In this document: one piece after another, positions 40,948 to 53,146 of the stretch
Layout: each line of letters starts with the position of its first letter
Numbering within the stretch: position 1 is the stretch's first letter
Source: Trema orientale
Taxonomy: Eukaryota; Streptophyta; Magnoliopsida; Rosales; Cannabaceae
Reading direction: 5' to 3'
Assembly (NCBI GenBank): GCA_002914845.1
Contig: JXTC01000285.1
Location: 112,679 to 176,678 of the forward strand
DNA: 64,000 bases
The notes under the pieces: model-generated
What the model saw: the letters and a program-made list of their open reading frames with translations, nothing else
Told to the model about the DNA's origin: nothing
The model's database searches: none
Made by a program: the position numbers and the translations under genes

Positions 40948-42074
40948 AAGGGCTTATAAAAATGTAACCAAATTTTGGACCTAATTTTAGTAAATATCAC
41001 TTTGTCAAATGTTATAGCAAAATGTCCAGTATATATACTTATATGCCAAGTGTAAAATTTTATATACCAAATATAAAAAATTATATACTCAGTGTATTTC
41101 AGTACAGTAACTAAAATTGGTAGATACATATATCTACTAAGTGTAGAAATATATATACCTGGATATTTAGCTATAAAATTTTAAAAGTGGACATCTACTT
41201 AATCAAATTTAAAATTTTGATCATCCACCTAAATTTTTCAAAAGAAAAATGCTCTTTTTGTTTTGGTATGTCTTTGAGTTTATGTATAAGTATATCAGTT
41301 TAATATTTTGAGTATTTGAATTGATTTACCCATTTATATACCGAATATATTGTCTTATAACATCTTTTATGACCTTAAAGAATAGGCCATTCTCCTAAAG
41401 GCCCCTAAGTTGACTGCAGTGGAAAGTTCATAAAAACTCATTGTCCTAAGCATATTTTCATAAACACCTTTTTATTTCATAAAATACCCTTTTTTGAGAT
41501 ATGTAAATCACATGTGTTTTATGCATGAAATATACACACAGTATAAATTTTAATGCATACCACATATATAAATTTAGCAAATGTAAACCATATATAAAAT
41601 TTACATTGTAAATGTATACCACTCATATTTTACACATGAAATATATACCTCCTAAAAAATAGATAATTTTAAAAGAAAAATAAAAAATAGGTATTTTGAA
41701 ATATGAGGCACAAAATCGCGTACTGGGTGTAAATTCTCTTTGATTGTAAAACAAACTTGAGGAAGTTAGGCCCAATAGTATTAGTACATGAGAAATTTAG
41801 GTGGATGACCAAGATTTTAAATTTGATTAAGTAGATGTCTACTTTTAAAATTTTATAGCTAAACATATATATTTTTACACTTGATAGATAAACATATCTA
41901 CCAATTTTAGTTACTGTACTGAAATATACTGGGTATATAATTTTTTATACTTGATATATAAAATTTTACACTTGGTATATAAGCATATATACCGGACATT
42001 TTGCTATAACATTTGACAAAGGGACATTTACTAAAATTGGTCCCAAAATTTGGTCAAATTTCTATAAGCCCCTT
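40948..42074. repeat. foldback element with arms of about 290 bp, family C
   Basis: The left arm 40948-41239 and right arm 41792-42074 are inverted copies. Pairs include aagggcttataaa with tataagcccctt, gttatagcaaaatgtcc with ggacattttgctataac, cagtacagtaactaaaat with attttagttactgtactg, and gatcatccacctaaattt with aaatttaggtggatgacc. The loop is about 550 bp with no coding frame. A single-arm relative is at about 50260-50490. Confidence 0.85.
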
Positions 42075-42112
42075 TGTACATTTCTGATTATAGGTTCAGT
42101 AATTTTTTCTTT

Positions 42113-42278
42113 AGTAATACTAGGGACACACATAATATACACAAAAACATATACACAATATTGTGACATGTATTTTGAGCCACTTACATACGTAGTGGAA
42201 CCCTATTTCAAAAATCATGAATGGTTAAAATTAATGACACATCATTACGTGTATATTTTGTGTATTCCCAATATTACT
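42113..42278. mobile_element. small MITE of 166 bp
   Basis: agtaatactagggacacac at the left pairs with gtgtattcccaatattact at the right. It sits just beyond the right arm of the foldback element. No clear target duplication. Confidence 0.6.
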
Positions 42279-42344
42279 CATTTTTCTTTATTATTTGGTT
42301 CAGTAGCAATTTTTATTTTAATCATCCAAATATGCCATTATCAT

Positions 42345-42525
42345 TTAAAACAAAATAACTAGTCTCTTAAGACAATTCAACTAGTCACATAAAACAGCCC
42401 AACTAGTCTTATTAAACAAGTCAACTAGTCTATAAGATAAAACAACTCAACTTATCATTTAAAACAACCCAATTAGTCCTGTAAGACAACTCAGTTAGTT
42501 CTTTAAAACAAGTCAACTAGCCTAA
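42345..42525. repeat. degenerate short-period repeat with core caactagtc
   Basis: At least seven imperfect units of about 20-30 bp share caactagtc and a taaaacaa/taagacaa half. The units vary in length and carry substitutions, so the array is old or evolving by replication slippage. Confidence 0.8.
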
Positions 42526-43939
42526 TACGTAAAATATACTATCTAGTCAGGGGTATCTTAGTAGAAACATATTCAAAAGTGCTATGTTTGAAAAGATATT
42601 AATTAATGTGCTATAAGAAAGTGCTATATACGAAAAAAACCCGTAAGACTTTTCTTTTATGTCACGACCCTATTAGGAGAAAAATAAGGAGAAAAATAAG
42701 AGAGATGCTATATCCACTTTTAGTCTAGCTCTCAAGCAGTGAGAGGAGAGTGGAAAAAGGGTGAAAAAAGATAGTACACCTAGCATTCATAATAACAAAT
42801 AAAACATAATTTCATAAATACTTATACCCTTATTACCAGGTTATGACTAAACATCTCATCTTTTGCATACCATGGATTGCGGTGTTATAGTGGAGACGAG
42901 TTTTATAACCCGCGCCTTTGCCGCGGGTTATATATATAATTATAACTAAAATATTTATTATATTATTTATAATAGATAATAAATTTAATTATAGATTTAC
43001 AAAGTTTAATACTTATTTATGTTTTATATAACCAAAGTTTAATATATTTAAATTTTGCATGTAAATAATATAATAAATATTTTATGTATAATTATATATA
43101 TAACCCGTGTAGGATATAAGACTCGTGAATCATCTAAATTAATAGCATTTTTATGTTGTTATTTAAAGTCATTTCAATCAAAGTTGTATTGAAATAACAT
43201 AGTAAGTTGGGATATGGATTATTGAAATTAATAGTATTTTTATGGTATTATTTAGTGTCATTATAATTAAACTTCAAATACAATGTTTCAATTACATATA
43301 AATCAAACTTCAGATACAATATTTTCATTACATATAGAATCAAAGTCCTTGACTTGAAATATACAGAATATTAAATTACACATGATAAATAGAAAATTAA
43401 ATATATGATAAAATAAGATTTTGTCAATGATTTTATAATTAAATAAACTGCAATCTTTTTTTCTTCTTTCCTTGTCTTCCTCCATAACAAAATCTTTTTT
43501 CTTCTCATTGTCAACAAAAGCGGCAAAATTCTTGACCAATTAAATCAAACATAACTAATCCTTCATATCTAACATAATTATATAATATATATTGCTAAAT
43601 ATATTTATAGAAATATATTAAATATATACAGTAATTGGCTCAGATATGTGAAAGTATCATCAATATATGACAAACTTATAAGACAATGCATTTAAGTCTT
43701 TATCCAGTCATCTCAGAAATAGTTTTTCACTTATGGAAGGAAAAACAACATTTCTGGCAATTAGATAAAGACATAAAACATCATCAATATATCAAAAAAT
43801 CTGCCATATATATTATACTGGTCACATTACAAAAACAAAATTATTAGAATATAACATAGGATTGCCCAAAGACTACCAAGTGAATAAAGGCAGGAAAAAA
43901 GAAAGTAAAACAAAGAAGCATAAAAACAAAACAGATGAG
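42526..43939. other. intergenic AT-rich DNA with a GC-rich hairpin
   Basis: At 42908-42930 aacccgcg and cgcgggtt form a perfect 8-bp stem with a 7-base loop in otherwise very AT-rich DNA. tatataaccc recurs near 43100. Nothing else was recognised. Confidence 0.5.
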
Positions 43940-44825
43940 TGATGAGAGGATATCATGCTAAATAACCAAGGGTCAGGTAAGATTGTTGATGCAAATCAAG
44001 GTACGGTTACAAAGGAGCTAATTCAAGTTCCAATTGGACCGATTATAAGAGCTCAAGCTAAAAGATTCAAGGAGTCTCTAAATGGGCTGATTCAAAGTAT
44101 TTGGACTGAGATAAATTCTAGGAGGCCCAAGGATAATGTTATACATGGTCTACAAGGTTGGATTTCCATTATTCAAGCTTTGGAATAATCTAGAAAAGAC
44201 TTTCAAATGAGGATTGCTCAAGGGGTGCGTGAATTACATGCTAGTTTCCTAATTTGGGTAACTTACTCGATTTTGACTCGTCAAGGAGAATGGCTCGTAG
44301 CAATTAAATAAATTATCTTTCTTATTTATTTATTAAATTTTATTGTTGAGTTGTAAGGCTTGCATGCCAATTAAGATACTTTCCTTTTTTATTGTGAAGT
44401 AGGCGTGTTTAGGGTAATTGTAGGAATTCAACTTTCAGAATTCAAATTAGGATATTTTAGTTTCCTTTTCTTGTTTTGGGAAGTTTTTTAGGGGATTTCT
44501 AGCAGCCAATTTTCGTGGCTTAAGGCCTATAAATTGTACACTTTTCATTCAATAAGAAAAAATTAAAATTCATCAAAAATTGAGAGCAATTTCTCTTTGG
44601 TTCTTTAAGAACTTATTCGAATTTATTAGATTTCTCTGTGGCGTTCATCTCTTGACTTATCAATCGAGTTTTCCATCCTTGATTGTGGCGTCTTCCCTTA
44701 TACCAAGGTTCACATCTCTTTATAGGTGTTGGGTCGAGGTTTCCCATCCGAATCTGATTGTAGAACGGTCCTAGGCATCATCCTTGTTTCGGGTTTCGTC
44801 ACAAGTTAGCGAGGTTCGTATCAAT
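43940..44825 (+). mobile_element. 3' remnant of a Ty3/gypsy-type LTR retrotransposon
   Basis: A frame at 43955-44188 reads PIGPIIRAQAKRFKESLNGL, similar in character to the RA(R/K)AK-type tail found at the end of plant gypsy polyproteins. Downstream sequence looks like LTR: tataaattgtacacttttc followed by caataag, as in a U3/R promoter and processing region, and a GT-rich end near 44790-44825. No integrase, RT or 5' LTR is present, so it is a truncated fragment. Assignment rests on general resemblance, not a search. Confidence 0.55.
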
Positions 44826-47046
44826 TGTAAAAAAAGAAAACCATCCCACACAAAATTACTTAAAAGGACCCCACTCAACTGCCACTCTCCACAACTTTAA
44901 AGGGCAAACCCGGAAAATCATAACAAAAGCCAAGTTATTGTTATTTGGACAGTAAAACACGTTGTTTGTACAGTGACTTTCTGCTCAACTTTAGTTATAT
45001 ATAATAATGTATTTTCTAGTTATCTTCCCTACTTCAGTTTGGTGATTGATGCATTGGGCTTGCCAAAAAAGTCGATTCTAAAAAGAGTAAACTGAAAAAA
45101 ATACTCTCAATTATAGTCTCTTTCTGCATTTTCCACTTTATGTTTTAGCATCTGCAAAATAATACCTTAACATTTAAAATTTCAAAAAATGTATACTTTC
45201 TATTCAAAATTTAGCTAATTTATGAAATTAAAAGACGAAATTGCCCTTCATTTAACACTTAAACCGATACTGGGATACCATATCCCCGTTACCAAACACA
45301 CATTCTCATTAAACTCAGTAAACACTCGATCCTAGTGGCTAATTTATCACAGCCAAATGACTAAAACAATTTAAAATGAATGAATCAATCAAAAGCAAAG
45401 TACCAAAAGTAAAATAATTAATTTGTATACCCAAATCCATCGGATCTCCTTCAAACACACATCCCCATCAATCCCCATTATCTCAACACACAGTATTTCA
45501 AAAATAAAATAGGTCGACACAGAGAGAAAAGGCCAAAGGGTGTTTTCGTCTAACTCGAAATTGGAGGACTCCATGTAGTTGTTGTGTTCAAAAAAAATTA
45601 TCAAAAAGAAATTATCTCGTACGAAGATTGTGGAGATTGTGAAACAAGATTTTTTTTTTTTGCAGGAACTGAGATTTTTACCACAAACATGACTAGTAAT
45701 TGTTGGATACTTTAAGTACTGCACCATATCTCTCCAAAAACCACCGCCCCAAACCCAAATCAAAGCCCCAAATCAATCTCATACCTAAGACCACACACAA
45801 CCCCATCGGATCTCCTTCAAATAAGATTTCAAATCTCATTACGACTCTACAGTGACCACAACCTCTTCGACTCGAGTATGGGGAAGACGACGTGGCTGTA
45901 TGGCTCGACGGTGTGTATCAAGGAGTGGGAAGTGGGATTGCTAGAGCATGTGCCGGAGGAGACGGTGAAAGAAAGGAGGGGTTTTTTTCCGATATTTTTT
46001 TGGTTTAAATTATTTTGATTTTATTTGATTTAAATAGCTTTTTATTTGTTTTATTTGTTTCTTTATTACTTTATAAAATGCAGAAAAGCTATAGTTGAAG
46101 ATATTTTTTTACAGTTTACTATTGTAAACAAAACTTTTACAAATGAACAGCTATTCGTGTGCCTAACATCCGCTTTAAATTTAATATTTGAAAATTTTAA
46201 AGCAAAGTTCAAACTATTAAACGTTCTTTTCAAAAATAATAATAAAGTTATTTCATAAATATGAATTAAAAGACAAAGCAAACTTTAGAAAAAATGATGT
46301 TTTTTTATTTGTTTATTTTAAATTCATATTCTTAATCTGACATCAAATTGCACACTTTTTTTTTTCTTTTAATGGAAAAATTACAGAAAATGTTAAATCA
46401 TTTTTTAGAACTGTTAAATTGTTAATCATTTTACAGCAACAAGAGAGGACCTAAAAGGGTTGGAAAGGGAGATAGTCGGACACATAAGATATTTTTCTGT
46501 TGGAGGCTGCTGCCACGTCAAGGGTTCCTTCCAAGACACTTGTCCATTAGCATGAAACATTTTCTGTTTTGGCTAATGAGAATCAAATATTTTCAAACTG
46601 CTTCTAGATGTGTCTCCGGAGTTTACATCCCAAAGGTACACGTATTCCATTATCGATACCAAGTACTACCTAACAAATACTCTCATCACCGTATTTTAGT
46701 ACTCCCAATCCCACATCCAGCAAGCATGAAATAATTGAGCTCCAATATTCTTTCCAAAAATAAAAAAGAAAACATGAAATAATTGAGCTCTTTCAACATC
46801 ATTCCGACAATAAACAAAGTTGATGACCAAAAAACTACGTAAAAGAAACATACACAAGGGTCATGTGTCATACCAGCAAACCCCCTTCCCCCCCCCCCCC
46901 CCAAAAAAAAAAAGATAAAAGAAGGAAAAAGATCATAGGAAAAGGGAATTCCTCCATTCCCATGTACAAGTGTACATTTTACAACATAGAAGAATCTGTG
47001 GTCAAAATCAAGGAAAAGACATAATTTTGTATTTACAGCCTAAATA
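44826..47046. other. intergenic DNA between the retrotransposon remnant and the SnRK2 gene
   Basis: AT-rich with a 17-base C run followed by poly-A near 46885-46912. A GC-richer 46-codon frame at 45878-46018 is noted as a finding. cccatcggatctccttc occurs near both 45437 and 45803. The end of the region contains the SnRK2 3' UTR. No gene was confirmed. Confidence 0.45.
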
Positions 47047-49068
47047 TCATAGTGGGCACACAAAGTCACCACTTGTTTCGATATCTTCAATATCTGCATC
47101 AATGTCCAGATCATCAAGATCCATACTGCCTCCTACCAAACTCCCACCTAGCTTGGGAACCTCGAGAGTTTTTCTTGCCTCTTGTATTATAGAAGCCACT
47201 TCTTCAATGGTCTGGGAAGGGTTATTAACATCAGTACTCTGGTAGCTCCCTCCTTCCATGAGTTCAACAGGCAAGTTCCTTAAGAACCATGGATGGTTTT
47301 TAATTTCCGGGATAGTTATTCTCTGTAAAGAGAGACAAGTAGTAGAAACCATGGCCACAAAGAAGAAAAATTTAAGATAATAAGTCTAAAGTGAGCTTGA
47401 AATGAGACAAAACACTACATTTTAAACAATATGTAAAGAAAAAGATTTTGAGGAACTTACCTTTTCGGGATTCGCCACGAATATACGAGATAGGAGATGT
47501 TTACATTCCAAGGAAACTCGGACATAATCCGGAATTGAGTAATGAACACTGAGTATCCGCTGCCATAAGCTCCACAACCTTAGTAGTAAATCCACAAAAC
47601 AATTGGCATACTCTTTGTTTAGAGTTTAGAAAATCACTCACCCCGATTGTTTTTCTGAAGTTTCTTGGGTCCTCTGGGTCCTCAAAGGGATAAGCTCCAA
47701 CTAACATCACATATAAGGTAACACCACAAGACCAAACATCTGCAATCTATCATTTTCAAGATCACCAGTAAATGACATGCTTAAAGAAACAAGAGGGCAG
47801 AGGCCATTACACAGATAAAATAGCTTGAAAATTGGACTACCTTTCCGTCATATTCTTTTTTAGACAGGACCTCAGGTGCAATGTAAGCCGGTGTTCCAAC
47901 AGTAGATTTTGGCTGAGAATGCAGCACAGATGACTATACAATAAAGTTTATCAATTAGTAACCCAAAGTCTTTTCAACTTGAAAATCCAATATGATTTCT
48001 GTAATTATTTCAGTTACCTTTGAGTATCCAAAATCACATATTTTCACTCGGGGCGCCGTGCTGCCATCTAAGAGAGTATTTTCAAGCTTAAGATCTCTAT
48101 GACATATTTGCTGCCACCAATGATTTCTTATCATAATCAGACACAACAAAGCTGATAAGACGAGCAAAAGGACAGTTCAAACAAGAGGAACAAAAAAGTT
48201 CTTACCATTGAATGACAGTAACTAACTCCTGAGATTAGTTGCTGAAAGAAAAATCTGGCCTGGCGCAAAAGAACAACACGTGTGAGTGACTCAATACTTA
48301 AAATGTACTCTTTTCAATACAAAGTGAACATATAAACATACATAAGATCTGATATTCTATAAATACCTCATCCTCACTAAATCTACCAGCATTGCATATT
48401 CTTTCAAAGAGTTCTCCACCCGCAGCATACTCCATCACAATGGCAAGATGAGTTGGCGTTAGACGAACCTGAAAGAAATTTATCACAAAAACTCGATTTT
48501 AAGATACAGGTAAATCCTAAAGACGCTTAAGCCCAAGTAATTCTCAGGGCAACTTCAAAAAGCTAAACCATATACAAATATATTCATTGAGAACTCAAAG
48601 TGAAATTGCCAGAATTGATTGCAAAGTCCTTCAAAAAAAAAAAAAAAGAATTGATTGCATAGGCACATATTATGACCATAAAAGCATAATCAGCGATCAC
48701 ATGTGACATAATTGATGACTTACCTCCTTGAATCTAACAATATTGGGATGCTTTAATGACCTGTGGTTCATGATTTCCCTTTGCACGTGTTCATCAATCT
48801 GAAAAACCCAAACCCAAAATCCTTAAACTAACAAAACCCAGATGGGAAAAACAGCAAACCTCTAATCCCAGAAAAAAAACACACCCAAAAATTCGAATTT
48901 TCCAGAAAAAAAGAAGAAGGAATAATCAGGTAAGAAAAGGGAGTTGACCTTCTGGCCTCTCTCAATGAACTTAACAGCAAAAAGCTCTCTTGTCCACTTG
49001 TCTCTGACCAGCCTTGCTACTCCAAAATTCCCAGACCCAATATCTTTCACAGTCTCATAACGCTCCAT
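47047..49068 (-). CDS. SnRK2: SnRK2 protein kinase, ABA/osmotic-stress type
   Basis: Ser/Thr kinase of the SNF1-related family 2, acting in osmotic-stress and abscisic acid signalling in nucleus and cytosol. Nine minus-strand exons: 48949-49068, 48724-48798, 48367-48468, 48206-48259, 48018-48110, 47841-47933, 47642-47746, 47461-47559, 47047-47322. Every exon ends on a codon boundary; total 338 residues. Kinase landmarks are GSGNFGVA (11-18), Lys33 in [13 protein letters not shown] (121-128), DFG (143-145) and [11 protein letters not shown]. Ser158 in QPKSTVG corresponds to the activation-loop serine of OST1 (Ser175). The SnRK2 box follows at about 285-298 ([14 protein letters not shown]), then a short acidic tail ([15 protein letters not shown]) of the type that binds PP2C phosphatases. 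Length and tail suggest the SnRK2.7/2.8 subgroup rather than the strongly ABA-activated subgroup 3; this is a judgement without an alignment. Confidence 0.96.
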
Positions 49069-50688
49069 GATATTCACAAGAATCAAAACACCAAAAAATT
49101 ATGAATAGTTTTTTCTTTGCCTCTTCCACAAGTTTGAAAGCTGGGTCATAAAGTACTAATAGTGCCTATAAATTTGAAGAGGTTTAGGTTTTGGGTTGTT
49201 TGGGCCAAGTATAAAGAAGGAAGACTTACTGTACAAAAGCCACAAACTTTGAAAGTTCAACTAGAGAGAGAGGGAGAGAGAGAGAGATAGAGAGAGAGTT
49301 GATACGTGTAAGGAGGGGAGATAATGTCAGGCGGCTTTGGAAAGGAACATAAATTCTTCCAGGGCCGGAGGGGAAAAGATTAGAGCCACAACCCAAATCC
49401 ACTTGGGCTGGCTGGCTGGCTACATGCCAATATTAGGCTGTAGTATGTAGTAACGCATGCTAGCCTCCCTAACATTAACATGTGCTTATAGTTCTGTGGC
49501 CTACTCTCTCTTGGCTGAAGCCTTGTTTTTTAATATTTTTGTATTTTATTTTCATCTATAAGGCACTTTTTTTTTTTTTTTCTTTTACCAGTTTAATGTA
49601 GAAGATGGCTCTTCTCCGCTCTGATTTCTGAGTCTGTTACTTTTGCAAGGTATGAATAATGAATACATGAATTCTTGTTTTCCAGAAAAAAATAATAAAA
49701 TAAAAATATGAATTCTTCTTTTTAAAATCTCTAAGGACACTCTTTGTGCTGTTCATATTGTAGAAAAAATCTCATAAATGAAATATACGATCCGGTAAGA
49801 AGTTTTTAATACTTATTAATTTTAAATAAGCTTCAAATATTGAATTACATTTCAAATATATAGTTTTACATTTAAAAGGTATATTGATGAAACCATCAAA
49901 ATTAGTGTTTGAGCTAAAGAGATTATTTTGTTACAAGTTTTAAATTTTTTTTTTTTTTTTTGAGATAGCAGTCCTGAAAAGAAAAAAAAAAGTTTTAACG
50001 TTATAGCCATTTTCTTAAGAAAAATTTCAGAAATTGCCACAAATCTAACATCATTCTTCAAAAATGTTCTTCAGCCTAATTACCTCGTATAATGAAAATG
50101 TAAACATTTATGGGACATAGTTGAGTTTATACTACAGCCAAGGCCTCTATTTTATATTTAAAAAAATTAAAAAAACAAAAAGATTAAAAAAACGGCGAAG
50201 ACCTGAACAAATTCTGATTCGGTCTTATTTGCGATTCTGTGAAAATGACCGAATTTTAAGTCTATTTTAAGTAAATATCAATTTTTTAAATATTATAGCA
50301 AAATGGTCGGTATATAAGTATATATACCATGTGTAAAATATCATATACCTGTATAAAAATATATATATTCAGTACATAATTTAAATATGATACATAAACA
50401 TATGTACCAAGTGTAAAAAATACATATACTTGGTCATTTAGCTATAAAAAAATGGACGTTTTAAAAAAAAGTATGAAAAAAGGACATTTATAATTTCTCA
50501 TTCGGTTTCTTCCATATCTGTTAAAGCCCATACCATTCTCAATTATGTGTAAAATAGTGTTGGGCTATGTACCGTTTTACTCTAAATATGCACATATATG
50601 TATCATGGTTATATAAACTGTCAAGATCATCTGGATATACATAACACACTCATCATCATACACTAAGAAAATGAAAAAAGTACATAAC
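49069..50688. other. intergenic region; SnRK2 5' flank and family C fragment
   Basis: A (ga)n-rich tract at 49263-49298 lies about 200 bp upstream of the SnRK2 start codon and is probably leader or promoter. 50260-50490 resembles one arm of foldback family C (tatagcaaaatggtcgg, catgtgtaaaat). The rest is AT-rich and unassigned. Confidence 0.5.
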
Positions 50689-52173
50689 TCAGCAAAAGTC
50701 GTCGCCTGCATCAACGGGAGGGCCAAGATACGGTGCTCCGGCAACTACAAGGTCATCCGGCAAGTCTCTTTCTTCAAGCACAGCATAACCTGATCAACGG
50801 ATTGGACAATCAAATGATTCAAATCAACAAAAATAACATTCAATAAAATTGGACTAAGGGACCTTTGTCACGCTTCTATAAGTACGTTGTTAAAAAAATT
50901 TCACATAGTATGTGGAATTCTACCATGTCCAAATAGGACTTGCTAAGAGACGTAAGAAAATTTTAGTAAAGACGGCGAATTCATGCTATTATTTATACTC
51001 ACATATTAGAATTCGGCTTATATGTAATAATCGAATCCAATTGTTATAAATTAATTACAACATCAATAAGTAAAGCCAAGTATATAATAATCGTTTGTAG
51101 AATTACCCGGAAGAGAATGAATGGGGGAGTCTGAGAAGTAAGTGGAAGGCCTTCCAAGGTCATCAGAGTAAGGTGGAGTGAGAACATCTAATATAGCGCA
51201 AGGAGTTAATGCTGTGAAAGAATGAATGTTCCCACCATTTGTTGGGAACAATACACTTGTCTCACATGGTGCACTCATAATCTCCTCCCTTACCAAACCT
51301 GCCAATCCAACTGGAACATGTACAAAATTGAATATATATATATATACACACACACATGTATGAATACAAAAACAACATTAGGCAAAATAGCCCCAAAATA
51401 CTATCTATATCTATGTACACATAGGTATAGTTTTGTGAAAAGGAAAGATGTAACTATGTTTCTTTTAGTTTTGTGAAAAGGAAAGATGTAACTATGTTTC
51501 TTACTCGTTTTGCTAGTGGATGAATTATCCACTATTTTCACCCAATCATAAGCTTTGGCATAAAGGGAACCATATAGTAGTTTGCTGAAAACAGTCATTT
51601 CTGGGTGGTCATGAAGGGGAAATGTCCCCCCGGCTGGGAAACAAAACACACCAATCTGCTCATACCACAAATTTTGTCACATTTTTCTTAGTTTTGGTGA
51701 ACAAAAAGACTTCTGCTCTTATTGTATAAAAAAGAAAAAGATGCACGTAAACTTGCATATTATATATGTTCTTACTTACAGAAAAATCGTCACATTCATG
51801 AATATGAATGTACGTAATTTCAGATATGCTTTGGCCGCAAATTAGTCCCTTGTGTTCCTTTGGGCTTGAAGATGGAGATTCACATGAGATTCCGAATTCA
51901 TCGATTCCGACATCTTTGGCTTCGAATATGCCTGAGGAACAATCATATGATTAAAGTTTTGAGGTGTTTATAGCCAAGAAAATCACAAAAACATGCTACA
52001 TATTGATAGAACAGAGTTTTAGGATAGATCGGCCAAAGAAGAGAAAATAATATACCAAGAAGAGTTTTCAACCATTGGATTTGTTGGACATTTGGGAGCT
52101 CTTTCTGAGAGAAAACCACACTGCAAGCATCGTACAACATTTGTATCTTGCTTTTCTCCATCGCATCGGCCAT
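50689..52173 (-). CDS. PCO: plant cysteine oxidase (N-terminal cysteine dioxygenase)
   Basis: Oxidises N-terminal cysteine of proteins such as group VII ERF factors, using O2, so they enter the Arg/N-degron pathway; it is the plant oxygen sensor. Minus-strand exons: 52056-52173, 51780-51931, 51505-51655, 51107-51298, 50689-50789; continuous phase, 237 residues. The cupin iron ligands are visible: His105 and His107 in TFPLHDHPEMTVFSKL, and His166 in GGNIHSF. LLYGSLYAKAYDW and TPCAILDVLTPPYSDD are family blocks. The start was taken at the first atg (MADAMEKSKIQMLYDAC), upstream of the conserved LYD block. The C-terminus (YLGPPVDAGDDFC) is short. The sequence is rather divergent (for example FPAGG where CMPP is common), so its PCO subgroup is unclear. 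A tandem duplication of about 40 bp abuts the exon 3 donor site. Confidence 0.93.
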
Positions 52174-52275
52174 GTTATGATTTGAGAAACAAATTCTTAT
52201 ACATTAACAGTATGATTAACTTTATAGAAATAAAAGAGAGATATTTCACTTTTGTTATATTATTTTCGCTTATTT

Positions 52276-52285
52276 TATTTTATAG
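52276..52285 (-). promoter_or_regulatory. possible TATA box of the cysteine oxidase gene
   Basis: On the minus strand ctataaaata lies about 105 bp before the start codon, at a fitting distance for a leader of about 70 nt. Inferred from position. Confidence 0.5.
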
Positions 52286-52484
52286 GATAGAGAGAAAGTT
52301 TCCAAACAACAAACGACGTCGTGAGCCAAACGGTGGGGGCATGATTTTGACTTTTTATATTTCAATGGGCCTTCCTCATGTTCTACTAGTTCTACTACAG
52401 TCGAGGATTCTGTTATTCCAAGTGACGCGAACCCTTGATTGATGTAAACCATGTATTGATACGTGCTAAGTACGTGTTTATATA

Positions 52485-52666
52485 GAATAATGCTATAGGG
52501 CACCAGTGGTGTCCAGCACCACAGTGATGTATCAGTTTGTCACTGATTAATCATAATTATAATTTAAGTGGGGCTTATGTGGGACCCAATTTGTTAATTA
52601 AATCATCCAGTGACAAATAGACATGTCACTGTGGTGCTGGCATTACTGGTGCCCCATAACATTGCT
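52485..52666. mobile_element. Mutator-type MITE with exact 9-bp target duplication
   Basis: The ends pair over about 40 bp: aatgctatagggcaccag with ctggtgccccataacatt, and ccagcaccacagtga with tcactgtggtgctgg. gtttatata is repeated exactly at 52476-52484 and 52667-52675, the 9-bp duplication typical of Mutator-like elements. The 182-bp element lies about 310 bp upstream of the cysteine oxidase start codon. A fragment of the same family is at about 16617. Confidence 0.9.
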
Positions 52667-52675
52667 GTTTATATA

Positions 52676-53138
52676 AGGGGATAATAATAATTACTCTTTC
52701 GAATAGAAAGTAGTAACTATGGGCGGAGATGTAGTTTCAAATGGGCTCTTTTTCCAGCTTAAAAAAAAAAAGTCATCAATATTGGTCGGAGAGAGAATAA
52801 AGTTTAAACTTTTTTTTAAATAGTGATAATTAGAGAGAATGTGACCTACTCAAAGTGGAAAGCTATGACGCCTTTGGGTCCACGAGTCTGTCATTCCACA
52901 TGACGTGGCAAGATTAGAGTGGAATATGAACCGGGTTAGCCAAGTTGTTTATTAATTAAATTATTGGCATGCGAAAGAACTTTTCTATATACAAAGCTTA
53001 ACTAACTTTTGGAGGTGGATAAGATTATACATCAAGAGGTTAACCATTGGAAATGGATTGCCAGTCCTTAAAGGATAAAATGTTCATTGGGTTTTTAGTT
53101 GAAAATCAGTAAAGTGGCTTCCCGTTTTAATTGGGGTA
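52676..53138. other. intergenic DNA, nothing recognised
   Basis: No gene or repeat was resolved between two MITEs. Confidence 0.45.
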
Positions 53139-53146
53139 TTAAATAA

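Noticed and set aside
43955..44188. independent protein-coding gene of 77 codons
   Set aside because: Its character and the LTR-like sequence downstream fit the tail of a retrotransposon polyprotein, not a host gene.
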